Shown in pieces: positions 19,123 to 26,580 of a stretch of DNA of 64,000 bases. The stretch covers positions 23,593 through 87,592 of the forward strand of contig JAJTEM010000007.1 of the NCBI GenBank assembly GCA_021299735.1, written 5' to 3'. The notes beneath the pieces were generated by a model. That model had not been told where the DNA came from. It saw only the letters and a program-made list of their open reading frames with translations, and did not search any database. Numbering within the stretch: the stretch's first letter is position 1; the number at the start of each line of letters is the position of its first letter. The position numbers were made by a program, and so were the translations under genes. This stretch comes from Burkholderiales bacterium (GTDB taxonomy: Bacteria > Pseudomonadota > Gammaproteobacteria > Burkholderiales > Burkholderiaceae_B).

Positions 19123-19556
19123 TGAGCGAGAATTTGACAACCCAACATGGAGCACTCCACAAGATTCTGGAATCCCTGGGCATGTCACCCAGCGAAACAG
19201 AACCATGCGCTGCATCAGAAGGCTATCGAATTGATTTTGAAAAGAATTTCACCATTGAACTGCAAGATATAGGCGACTCTGATTGCAGGGTAAGCGCAAG
19301 AATTTTCAGCCTGGGCAAATCGTTACAGGTTCAAGAAAATCAAATCAAGCTAGCCCTGAACCTTTTTGACGAAGTGAAAAGCGACATACCCACAGGAATA
19401 TCAATCGCAATTTCCAATCACGACAATTGCCTACGCCTTTGCATTGAAATTGTGAGCGATAAGAACGATGTGATCATGACTCGATTTCAAGAATTTGTGC
19501 ATGTAGCATTTGCTTACAAGCAAACCTACTTTCAGCACCGAGGCATGGCTCAGTAG
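19122..19556 (+). CDS. CesT-like type III secretion chaperone (tentative)
   Basis: An acidic 144-aa protein. The N-terminal helix ALHKILESLGMSP, a beta-rich middle (YRIDFEKNFTIELQD, CRVSARIFSLG) and a C-terminal helix (MTRFQEFVHVAFAYKQTY) follow the order of CesT/Tir-family secretion chaperones, which bind effectors as dimers in the cytoplasm. The start codon overlaps the sigma factor stop by one base (TAATG), so the two are probably translated together. No effector, needle or export-gate gene is in the window. I recognise the fold pattern only, with no motif that proves it; a regulatory chaperone or anti-sigma role would also fit. Confidence 0.5.
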   Translation: MSENLTTQHGALHKILESLGMSPSETEPCAASEGYRIDFEKNFTIELQDIGDSDCRVSARIFSLGKSLQVQENQIKLALNLFDEVKSDIPTGISIAISNHDNCLRLCIEIVSDKNDVIMTRFQEFVHVAFAYKQTYFQHRGMAQ

Positions 19557-19607
19557 CAAAAACACGCTCTGTAAACAATCACCACCAGTTTTATATCCCC
19601 GACTTCT

Positions 19608-19946
19608 CTACACTCGACTTTGTGCAGCTTTTGTTCGATCACTTAACACTGCCTGTATCCAAAGCCTGAATTTTTCTTTGGCATCGTGCAGATTACCGGC
19701 CGATATATTCTTGGAAATAATCAGCCTGGAATGATCCGAATTGAAAACACAAGTTTGCTCAAGAGACTTGGCAAGCCAACGCTGGGAAAGCCAATCTCGA
19801 AGACAATTACTTTCATAGCTATTCAATATCAACGACGCTTGAAAGTCGGATGGAGACAACGAGGACTGCAAAAGTGTGCCATGCCCCAAGCCCTCAATGG
19901 GCCTCTCATCAACTAAAAACCAGTCTCGAGGCGGGCTTGGTGACAT
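19608..19946 (-). CDS. Hypothetical small protein (112 aa), orphan
   Basis: I do not recognise this protein. It has a Pro-rich start (MSPSPPRDWFLVDE) and a mixed alpha/beta middle (SLILNSYESNCLRDWLSQRWL), and it ends in an amphipathic helix (DAKEKFRLWIQAVLS). No signal peptide or membrane segment is seen. Its size and final helix would suit a small secretion chaperone or regulator. It follows the 68-aa frame by 14 bp on the same strand, downstream of the sigma-54 activator. It has no clear ribosome binding site and is in a different frame from the 68-aa ORF, so a single frameshifted gene is possible. Confidence 0.4.
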   Translation of the reverse strand: MSPSPPRDWFLVDERPIEGLGHGTLLQSSLSPSDFQASLILNSYESNCLRDWLSQRWLAKSLEQTCVFNSDHSRLIISKNISAGNLHDAKEKFRLWIQAVLSDRTKAAQSRV

Positions 19947-19960
19947 TGAATTAGAAACGC

Positions 19961-20167
19961 CTAAACGCGGGAGGTATCACTTTGAATTTGCTGCGCCAAA
20001 CTACGAGGCGCGGCAAGACCCTGGAATCGCTGCACAGCAAGCGGCTTTAAAGGACGGGAGCTGAGCTCAGACAGAATAGACTGGAAAGTACTGCGCGCAG
20101 CGGAGCTGGTGTGGCTACCTGCACCAATTGTTTTTATGGAAGCAAGCTGAGAATTTATATTGATCAT
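19961..20167 (-). CDS. Hypothetical small protein (68 aa), orphan
   Basis: An unrecognised 68-aa frame starting MININSQLASIKTIGAG, rich in Ser, Gln and Ala and lacking Cys and Trp. Such composition is common in small type III-secreted or rod-like proteins, but no family motif (for example the needle NPxDPxxL pattern) is present. It lies 39 bp after the sigma-54 activator on the same strand. No good ribosome binding site is seen. It may be a real small gene or the 5' part of a gene broken by a frameshift. Confidence 0.35.
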   Translation of the reverse strand: MININSQLASIKTIGAGSHTSSAARSTFQSILSELSSRPLKPLAVQRFQGLAAPRSLAQQIQSDTSRV

Positions 20168-20206
20168 TTTGTATTTTTTATTGGCGCAAAACCAATAGAC
20201 GTAGTT

Positions 20207-21538
20207 TCATGAAAATTGAGTGTCTTTGTTGTTCAAATAGTTCCCAGTTTTCTCAAGAATATCGAAACGTTTCATGCGGTAATACAGGGAATGCAATGGA
20301 ATTCCTAGGCTTTCACTGGCTGAGCGTGCACACCCACGGTGTGCATTGAGTGTTTCAATCAGCACTGCTTTTTCGAACGCCAGCAAGCGCTGCTTTAAAC
20401 CCTTCACCGGCTCGCAACCCGGCTCTGCACAAGGCGAGCCGAGTCCTATGACATGTCGCTGCGCGAATGCATGCAACTCGCGCACATTGCCCGGCCAAGG
20501 CCGACTCAACAATTCATCAATATCCTCAGTGTCCAGGGTTGGCACTTCCAGCTTGAACTGCGCAGCCACATCATTCAAAAAATGTCGATACAATGGAATA
20601 ATGTCTTCAAGTCGCTCTGCCAGGGCAGGAATTCTAACCTGCGAGATACTGAGCCTGAAATGAAGATCTTCGCGAAATTTATTCTGTTCAACCAAAGTTT
20701 CGAGCTTGGCTTTGGTCGAGGCAATGACCCGAAACGATGAATTATAAAACGTGTGGCCACCAAGTCGGATTGCACCACGATATTGCAAAGCGTTCAACAA
20801 CTTGGCTTGACATGACAATGGCAGGCTATCCATTTCGTCCAGGTACAGCGTGCCATTGTTCGCAAGCTCCAGCTTGCCCGGTCTGTCTTTTTGGGCACCA
20901 GTAAAGGCACCAGCCATGACACCAAACACCTCCGCCTCAAATAGCTGTTCGGGCAAGGCAGCGCAATTCACATGTACAAACTCACCCTTTACGCCTGATT
21001 GAGCGTGCAACCAACGCGCGGCTGTGTCCTTCCCGGCGCCGGTAGGCCCAAGCAGTACGGTGTCGACAGGAAGCTTCTTCAGGCGTTGAAGTTGGGATAC
21101 TGCATGGCGCATGGGTTCCGACCGAACAAATTCGTCGCTGTATGGACCCACGTTACTTTCAGGCAGTTGCTTTTTACCAAATTCAAATGGTTTGGCGCGC
21201 ATCAGCTTTTCAAGAACCTGCACGGCAGCCAAAGGGTTAACCGGGTAAACAATCGAGGCAAAAATGGGTATGTCGTGGTACACATACTCTTGCCAGGGTT
21301 TCTCTATAAAACGAATAATCTGTGTTTCAGGTTTCCTTCCGTGAGCCTTGAAATGCTCAATCAGATTTCCAAGTTGCTCCAGATCTTGATCAACCAGCAA
21401 CCAATGTGCGGGCAAGCTTCGTTTACGCAAAAGCTCATCCAGTGAAAGTTCATAGACTGTAGCCTGCATTAACAAGGCTGCTGCGCGCAGCCTACTTTTG
21501 AGCTCGGGCGATTCAATGCAAAGTGTTAACTCGGTCAT
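20207..21538 (-). CDS. Sigma-54-dependent enhancer-binding activator
   Basis: A 443-aa bacterial enhancer-binding protein that should remodel RpoN-holoenzyme at a -24/-12 promoter. It has an N-terminal domain of about 120 residues resembling a degenerate receiver (no clear phospho-acceptor set). The AAA+ domain carries Walker A GPTGAGKD (164-171), the sigma-54-contact loop GAFTGAQ (210-216), Walker B LYLDEMD (231-237) and the arginine-finger segment FREDLHFRLS. A C-terminal Fis-type HTH follows (about 400-432, SASESLGIPLHSLYYRMKR). It lies 111 bp downstream of an ECF gene that has a strong sigma-54 promoter, making that promoter the obvious target. An 11-bp inverted repeat lies just upstream of its start. 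Confidence 0.9.
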   Translation of the reverse strand: MTELTLCIESPELKSRLRAAALLMQATVYELSLDELLRKRSLPAHWLLVDQDLEQLGNLIEHFKAHGRKPETQIIRFIEKPWQEYVYHDIPIFASIVYPVNPLAAVQVLEKLMRAKPFEFGKKQLPESNVGPYSDEFVRSEPMRHAVSQLQRLKKLPVDTVLLGPTGAGKDTAARWLHAQSGVKGEFVHVNCAALPEQLFEAEVFGVMAGAFTGAQKDRPGKLELANNGTLYLDEMDSLPLSCQAKLLNALQYRGAIRLGGHTFYNSSFRVIASTKAKLETLVEQNKFREDLHFRLSISQVRIPALAERLEDIIPLYRHFLNDVAAQFKLEVPTLDTEDIDELLSRPWPGNVRELHAFAQRHVIGLGSPCAEPGCEPVKGLKQRLLAFEKAVLIETLNAHRGCARSASESLGIPLHSLYYRMKRFDILEKTGNYLNNKDTQFS

Positions 21539-21550
21539 TTGCGGCTACAA

Positions 21551-21578
21551 CACAATGAATGGGATAGCATTCATTGTG
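21551..21578. promoter_or_regulatory. 11-bp inverted repeat upstream of the sigma-54 activator
   Basis: Perfect arms CACAATGAATG (21551-21561) and CATTCATTGTG (21568-21578) around a 6-nt spacer. It ends 12 bp before the activator ATG. No T-run follows, so it is not a standard terminator. It may be an operator (possibly the activator's own site) or a leader hairpin close to the ribosome binding site. Confidence 0.55.
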
Positions 21579-21649
21579 AGCGCTGTGCAATCAGATTCAA
21601 TCACCACTTGGAATTAGTCACACTGAGCACTCGCCCGCATTCGTAGTGC

Positions 21650-22255
21650 TCAATGGTGTGATTCAGAGTGTGCCATCACCTCGACCCGAAGCATGTCACG
21701 GGCCCTTGACAGGCGCGAGCGTACTGTGCCGATTGGAAGATCCAGTTCAAGTGCAGCATCCTGATAAGTAAAGCCTTCAAGCAAAACAAGCTGAACCACG
21801 GTTTGCATTTTGCCCGGCAACTGATCAATTGCAGACTTCAGGGTTTCCATGCGTTCCTGGCGCATCAAAGACTCTTCAGGTTGATAAATGGAATCGGCTG
21901 GCATCATGCTGACTTGTTCTTCGAAATCATCACCTTGAAACCGATAGCTGGTGTCACGGTAACGAAAGTTCTTAACCAGATTCAATGCGATGCCGAACAA
22001 CCAGGTTTCAGGCTTGGATTCACCTCGAAAACCAGCCCAATTGCGAAATGCGGCCATGTGGGTTTGCTGAATCAGATCATCAACATAATCTTCGCGGCGA
22101 AGATGTTTGCGCACAAAGTGTGTCAAACGTGATTGCTGCGACTTCAACAGATGCTCCAGTGAGCGAAGTTGTGCTGAAGTCAGCGGTGTTGAGGTGTTCT
22201 CATCACTACCCGAAACAATGATTTCGAACTGTTGAACGTTTGCGGTATGTTCCAT
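21650..22255 (-). CDS. ECF-type RNA polymerase sigma factor (copy 2), HrpL-like position
   Basis: A 201-aa group 4 sigma factor, with region 2 at about 38-105 (REDYVDDLIQQTHMAAFRNWAGF; TWLFGIALNLVKNF) and region 4 at about 140-195 (LPGKMQTVVQLVLLEGFTYQDAALELDLPIGTVRSRLSRAR). The ATG at 22255 has a GAGG sequence about 7 nt upstream. It is a paralogue of the factor at 18547 on the other strand. It has a near-consensus sigma-54 promoter and is followed by a sigma-54 activator, the same arrangement as hrpL under HrpR/S in Pseudomonas syringae. No anti-sigma gene is adjacent. Confidence 0.88.
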   Translation of the reverse strand: MEHTANVQQFEIIVSGSDENTSTPLTSAQLRSLEHLLKSQQSRLTHFVRKHLRREDYVDDLIQQTHMAAFRNWAGFRGESKPETWLFGIALNLVKNFRYRDTSYRFQGDDFEEQVSMMPADSIYQPEESLMRQERMETLKSAIDQLPGKMQTVVQLVLLEGFTYQDAALELDLPIGTVRSRLSRARDMLRVEVMAHSESHH

Positions 22256-22295
22256 GATCTGCCTCTGCTTGTTTGTGTGTGTGGTAACAAACTTA

Positions 22296-22313
22296 ATGCA
22301 GTGTGCATGCCAG
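22296..22313 (-). promoter_or_regulatory. Sigma-54 (-24/-12) promoter of ECF sigma copy 2
   Basis: On the minus strand, reading from 22313: TGGCATG-CACA-CTGCATT, preceded by C. The invariant GG (22312-22311) and GC (22300-22299) are exactly 10 nt apart. It differs from YTGGCACG-N4-TTGCW at one base in each element. The predicted start is about 12 nt downstream of the GC, about 30 nt before the ATG at 22255. Confidence 0.75.
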
Positions 22314-22477
22314 GACAGAGAAAATTCTAAATTATTGATTTATATGTACATTTATTGATTAGCTCTTAACGTCTGTTAGATTTTTTCTAAAATTCAGGCA
22401 CCACGGGAAGCAAAATCTCTAAATCAACACGGGGACAGTCCTAGCCTGACTCCAGTTGAGGTGTAAAATGCGGTCAT

Positions 22478-22552
22478 CTCGCGGTAGTACAATGGATAGT
22501 ACGAGGCCCTCCTAAGGCTTAGATACAGGTTCGATTCCTGTCCGCGAGACCA
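22478..22552 (+). tRNA. tRNA-Arg (anticodon CCT)
   Basis: The cloverleaf was built by hand. Acceptor CTCGCGG pairs with CCGCGAG, discriminator A, encoded CCA (22550-22552). The D-stem is GTAC/GTAC. The anticodon stem AGGCC/GGCTT (with one G-T pair) holds loop CTCCTAA, so the anticodon is CCT, which reads AGG. The T-stem ACAGG/CCTGT holds loop TTCGATT. A terminator follows at 22561. Confidence 0.95.
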
Positions 22553-22560
22553 GGCATAAA

Positions 22561-22588
22561 AAAAGCCCCTGACATTTCAGGGGCTTTT
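22561..22588. terminator. Bidirectional terminator between tRNA-Arg and the TRAP permease
   Basis: Perfect 12-bp arms AAAAGCCCCTGA / TCAGGGGCTTTT with a 4-nt loop (CATT), followed by a T-run on the plus strand and an A/T tract on the other. It can end both the tRNA and the convergent permease gene. Confidence 0.92.
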
Positions 22589-22608
22589 TCATTCACAAGT
22601 CCACTTGC

Positions 22609-25326
22609 TCAGCGGGCCTGCTCGGTCACAATTTTCCAGCGACCATCTTCCTTTTTCAGCCGAAGTGTTTTGCGCGTATTGTCGGAGTATTTATCGGCCT
22701 TATATGCCTGATCAAACTCCGCTGTAGCCTCTTCGCCATTGATTTGAATGTTCAAATTGCTAATACCCACTTCAATGTTTGACTTTTTGGCAATTCGGGA
22801 ACGGCGCTGGCTTTCCCACTGGGCTCTGCTTTGGGCACCGGCTAACTCGAAGTTGGCAGAGTAAAAGCTGAGATAACCCTCTACGTCACGCGCACTCCAG
22901 GCTGCCGCCCAATTGCTGATTACTTCGTTTACTTCAGTTTGCAGCTGCTCAGGAGTTGGGCCAGCCGGCACAACGGGTGAAACAACAGGAGCGGCGGGTG
23001 CTGCCGCCATAGGATCGTTTACAGCAGATGTATTGCTGGCCAGTAAAGCATCTTCAGCGGGAGCAGCCGGATCCTGCGTGATGTCGGATGCAGGATCTGT
23101 CATTGCTGCGGGCTCAGGTGCAATTGAAGGTTCCGGGGCTGGCGCAGGCGACTGATCAAGCACCGCTGGGCGAAGCTGATCCAAGCCTAGGAAATGGCTG
23201 ATAGGTTTCAGGTTATCAGCATTATTAATCAGTGCCTGACCACCGTATGTCACGATTAACAGGCCGATGAACAAGGTGTACACGGGCAACAACCAACGCT
23301 CGTAACGGTAGTAAAAAGCCTTGTGCTTGGTTTCTTCCGCAGCTTTGTCCATTTCCTCTTCACCCACCACCTGCCTTGCAAGCAATTGGTTTAGCGCAAC
23401 AGGCGGTGACAAATAACCCAACTCAAACGCAGTGATCACGATCATCCAGAAATGAACTGGGTGAATGCCGTTGCTGTAGGCAATTGGCGCCACCGTGGCA
23501 GAGACCAGAATAACTGCTCCGAATGGATCCATGACCATGCCGATGAATACCATTAAAAACATGAACAGGGTCAAAGCCGTCCAGATACTGCCCATTTCGG
23601 CAGGTACCACGCTCATCAGGCCAGAGCGTTCAATCATGCCGCCCACGCTGATGGACAATGCCATCAACATAATCAGTGCGCCGATGTGGCCAATGGTTTC
23701 AGTTGTGGCGCTGCGAACAGCTACTTCAAGGCCTTGGTTCTTTTTCTTCTCGGCTGGTGTATCGCCCCCCACTTTGGTGGGGCCTCCACGCAGCTTGTCG
23801 AAAATAATTACGAACAGCATGATTACCGGCAACATCACTGGCGCAGTAAATTCATCGAGTTTGGTATCGAGCAGATATTCGTAACCATACACCACCAGCA
23901 ACATAATCAAGATGTACGGCGATACTGGCACCAAAGCCCGAAGTGATTGTGGCAGTGCCTCTTTGGCCTTGGCCCGTTCAGTAACACGCCCCTCTGCTTT
24001 CAGCAGAGCAATGATCATGAAAATGGTTGAGGTAAGGATGAAAACAAACAAGCCCCAGCCATACAATTCGCTGGTGGTTACCTCTTTGTTCAAGGCAGCT
24101 ATTACCACAATTAACAAACAGGGGCGAAGTACCACACCCAGTGAACCCGACATGGCAGTTGCCGCCAGGGCAAAGTGGCGTCGTGCGCCCACTGCCAATA
24201 CCTCACGGTACACGATTGCACCAGCCGCAATCACGAATACACCGGAAGCCCCTGTGTAGGCGGTTGGTATTGCCGCAGCCAGCAACACAATGTAAGTGAA
24301 CACCTCGGGTGGCAATTTCCAGGGGCGCAAAATGTCCATGAACAAGGAAACCACGCGGGTTTGCTTGAGCAACATACCGGCCCACAGGTATAGAGCCAGG
24401 TTCAGGAAAATACTGGACAACTCGGTGATTTGGCCAAAGTAAATTGCCAAACCAGCGATGTAATCGTCCATAAAAAAGTTGATACCCGCATTCAGGGCCA
24501 TAAAGGCATAAAGCGGAATACTCAACAGACCCATGCCGTAGCTGCCACCCTCCTCGGCCTGAGCGGGAATTTTGAGCACGTCTTTCAAACTGATAAATGA
24601 CAGGGCAGCAAACAAGGCGATCGCAATCATGCTGATCAAGGGGTTTTCAACCGCCACGCCAGAATCGTATTGAAGCTTCAGGTAATAAGCGGCTGAAATG
24701 GTCATCAGCAGGTTCGCGCCCAGCATGGCCAGCGAGTAAACCTGGAAGTCTTTTTTGGTACGCGGTGGGCGCAGGCTAATGTGGTGAAAGTGCTTGGTGG
24801 TAGAAATGGCGGCAATCGCCACCATGATCAACAAAATCAAGGGGCGGTTTTCAGTACCAAACTTGAAAATACCGAAGAAACCGGTTTCTATCTCACGAAA
24901 CACTTCAACTTCAGGTGTAATCGCCTTGCTTACGCGCTCGTACACCGCGTAACGCTCGCGGCACTGATCGCGTGCGGCTTCCAGCGAGGCACGAATTTCA
25001 TTTGGATCTATTGCAACATCGCCGAACAAGTCATCGAGATCTGATTTTGGCGCGCTTTCCGCATCCGCCATCTGCTTGGCAACCAGTGCGTCAATATCGG
25101 GGTTGGCTTCACAGGTGGGTGCGGTAGGGTCTGCGCGCAACAAAAAGTATTGAACCTGGTTTTCTGGATCGCCGAACATGCGCTCGCCCAGCCGCAAAAG
25201 CTGGCCATGCACCATTTCACCCGTACCAATAATCAGGGTGAGTAACAACAGTGAAAAAATCGGGAGGCTGGACAACCATTCAGATGGCGTGCGACCAAAC
25301 CATTTTTTGCCGGCGGAACTCTGCAT
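22609..25326 (-). CDS. Fused TRAP-type transporter permease with C-terminal NTF2-like domain
   Basis: A 905-aa membrane protein. The N-terminus has a membrane helix (about 20-40) and an acidic, probably periplasmic segment with several Cys. Then come about 14 helices of DctM/TRAP large-permease type (about 165-705, including ATAMSGSLGVVLRPCLL and GMVMDPFGAVILVSATVAP). After the last helix there is a Pro/Ala-rich linker (about 715-785). The tail is a soluble domain of about 115 residues (NWAAAWSARDVEGYLSFY, then KTLRLKKEDGRWKIVTEQ) of the NTF2/SnoaL-like type known from L,D-transpeptidase-associated proteins. Substrate unknown. The ATG at 25326 has AAGGA upstream. It follows its solute-binding protein but is separated from it by a terminator. 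Confidence 0.85.
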   Translation of the reverse strand: MQSSAGKKWFGRTPSEWLSSLPIFSLLLLTLIIGTGEMVHGQLLRLGERMFGDPENQVQYFLLRADPTAPTCEANPDIDALVAKQMADAESAPKSDLDDLFGDVAIDPNEIRASLEAARDQCRERYAVYERVSKAITPEVEVFREIETGFFGIFKFGTENRPLILLIMVAIAAISTTKHFHHISLRPPRTKKDFQVYSLAMLGANLLMTISAAYYLKLQYDSGVAVENPLISMIAIALFAALSFISLKDVLKIPAQAEEGGSYGMGLLSIPLYAFMALNAGINFFMDDYIAGLAIYFGQITELSSIFLNLALYLWAGMLLKQTRVVSLFMDILRPWKLPPEVFTYIVLLAAAIPTAYTGASGVFVIAAGAIVYREVLAVGARRHFALAATAMSGSLGVVLRPCLLIVVIAALNKEVTTSELYGWGLFVFILTSTIFMIIALLKAEGRVTERAKAKEALPQSLRALVPVSPYILIMLLVVYGYEYLLDTKLDEFTAPVMLPVIMLFVIIFDKLRGGPTKVGGDTPAEKKKNQGLEVAVRSATTETIGHIGALIMLMALSISVGGMIERSGLMSVVPAEMGSIWTALTLFMFLMVFIGMVMDPFGAVILVSATVAPIAYSNGIHPVHFWMIVITAFELGYLSPPVALNQLLARQVVGEEEMDKAAEETKHKAFYYRYERWLLPVYTLFIGLLIVTYGGQALINNADNLKPISHFLGLDQLRPAVLDQSPAPAPEPSIAPEPAAMTDPASDITQDPAAPAEDALLASNTSAVNDPMAAAPAAPVVSPVVPAGPTPEQLQTEVNEVISNWAAAWSARDVEGYLSFYSANFELAGAQSRAQWESQRRSRIAKKSNIEVGISNLNIQINGEEATAEFDQAYKADKYSDNTRKTLRLKKEDGRWKIVTEQAR

Positions 25327-25384
25327 AACGGGTCCTTGTCAGCGTCAATCGGGCGATTGACTGATCTAATTAGAAATTTAAGAT

Positions 25385-25414
25385 AATAAAAAAGGGGCAA
25401 CGGCAAGCCCCTTT
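25385..25414 (-). terminator. Terminator between the solute-binding protein and the permease
   Basis: Minus-strand hairpin AAAGGGGC / GCCCCTTT with an 8-nt loop (arms 25414-25407 and 25398-25391), followed by a run of T. It should stop most transcripts after the binding-protein gene, so the permease would be made at a lower level. Confidence 0.8.
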
Positions 25415-25427
25415 AAATCAAAGGCCA

Positions 25428-25452
25428 AGGGTGGGCCAATAAACCCCACCCT
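25428..25452. repeat. Second hairpin just after the solute-binding protein gene
   Basis: Arms AGGGTGGG (25428-25435) and CCCACCCT (25445-25452), 8 bp after the stop on the minus strand. No T-run of its own; it probably protects the 3' end of the message ahead of the terminator at 25385. Confidence 0.55.
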
Positions 25453-25459
25453 GTTTATT

Positions 25460-26500
25460 TTACAACTCTGTCTTTGTTGTGCATTCGGAATCTGCACGGT
25501 TCACACTGCAACGAATTTGCTTCATGATGTTCAAGGCTTTGGGATCATATGAACCACCTTTGGCCAGTGACACGCGTGATTCTCTCAGCAAAATCGTGTA
25601 TTTCACAGAGTCTGCAGCAGGAATGTCCATCCATGCTCCGTTCGGAATACCCTTTTCGGCATTCGTGATAATTTGCATGCCAGCCGGGAATTTCTTGAAC
25701 CAGTAGTCGCGCGATTTTTGCGCGAAATCTTCAGGGAACTTGGATTTGTTAACAATCACTTGATAGGTCAACACGGCAACCGGGAAACGAACAATCGCAC
25801 CAGCGTTGCCCAGGCCTTTGTACAATTCCAACGGTTTATAAGCAGCGGCTGGTGCAGCAATAATATCTACGGAGCCGTTGTTGAACTTGGCACCGAAGTT
25901 GGAAATGTCAGCAGACACAGGCGATGCACCCACTTTGGAAATCATTTCTTTCTGGGCTGAGTCGTAGTCAAACGATGCGATCTTCTTGCCTGCCAGTTTT
26001 TCAACTGAATTGATGTCGCGGCTTTTCACGTAAAGGTAAGCGGCACCAAAAGGAATAATACCAGCTACCTGATAGTTACCTTGTGTCATCAACGCATCGG
26101 CTTTTTCACCTGCAAACAACTGAATGGTGCGTTTCACTACTTCGTAGCTCAGGGGCATGTCTACTTTGCCGTCTTTCACCACGGAGGCAGCACCCAAGGC
26201 ATCAATTGAGCCGGCTACAGAGTTATAAGCGCGTGTGCGGAAGGACGTGGCAACCAACATGTCGCACTGACCTGTCTTGAAGTTTTCAGAGGCAATTTTT
26301 TCGTCTGTAAAAGCTTCAAGGTGTAATTCTGCACCGAAACCCTTGGCTGCAAGAACATAATCCTTACTCAGGTTGAACACATCGCCACCGGCGCCAAGTA
26401 TGTCGAATACACACACTTTTTGTTTGGCCAAAGCGGGTGATGCGGACGCCATGAGAGCCAAGCCTAAACTGGCAGTGATTACTTTTAATTTAAGTGTCAT
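25460..26500 (-). CDS. Periplasmic solute-binding protein (DUF6091/TRAP-associated type)
   Basis: A 346-aa secreted protein. The signal peptide is clear (MTLKLKVITASLGLALMASASPALA, cleavage after ALA-KQ). The mature part has the alpha/beta pattern of an extracytoplasmic binding protein: KVCVFDILGAGGDVFNLSKDY at the start, FKTGQCDMLVATSFRTRAYN, and LAGKKIASFDYDSAQKEMIS. Four Cys may form disulfides. I recognise it as the family found beside unusual TRAP permeases; the ligand is not known. It has a GGAGACCGGAA leader before its ATG and lies between the lipoprotein gene and the fused permease. Confidence 0.8.
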   Translation of the reverse strand: MTLKLKVITASLGLALMASASPALAKQKVCVFDILGAGGDVFNLSKDYVLAAKGFGAELHLEAFTDEKIASENFKTGQCDMLVATSFRTRAYNSVAGSIDALGAASVVKDGKVDMPLSYEVVKRTIQLFAGEKADALMTQGNYQVAGIIPFGAAYLYVKSRDINSVEKLAGKKIASFDYDSAQKEMISKVGASPVSADISNFGAKFNNGSVDIIAAPAAAYKPLELYKGLGNAGAIVRFPVAVLTYQVIVNKSKFPEDFAQKSRDYWFKKFPAGMQIITNAEKGIPNGAWMDIPAADSVKYTILLRESRVSLAKGGSYDPKALNIMKQIRCSVNRADSECTTKTEL

Positions 26501-26580
26501 TTCCGGTCTCCAAAAATTTTGTTTCTGCGCCTTGTACCAATGGCCAGAGTGTGGCCCGAGTTTGCGGTATGTGCAAAAAC

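Noticed and set aside
19961..20167. 68-aa ORF as a type III needle or inner-rod protein
   Set aside because: No NPxDPxxL or other needle signature, and no neighbouring apparatus gene; left as hypothetical.
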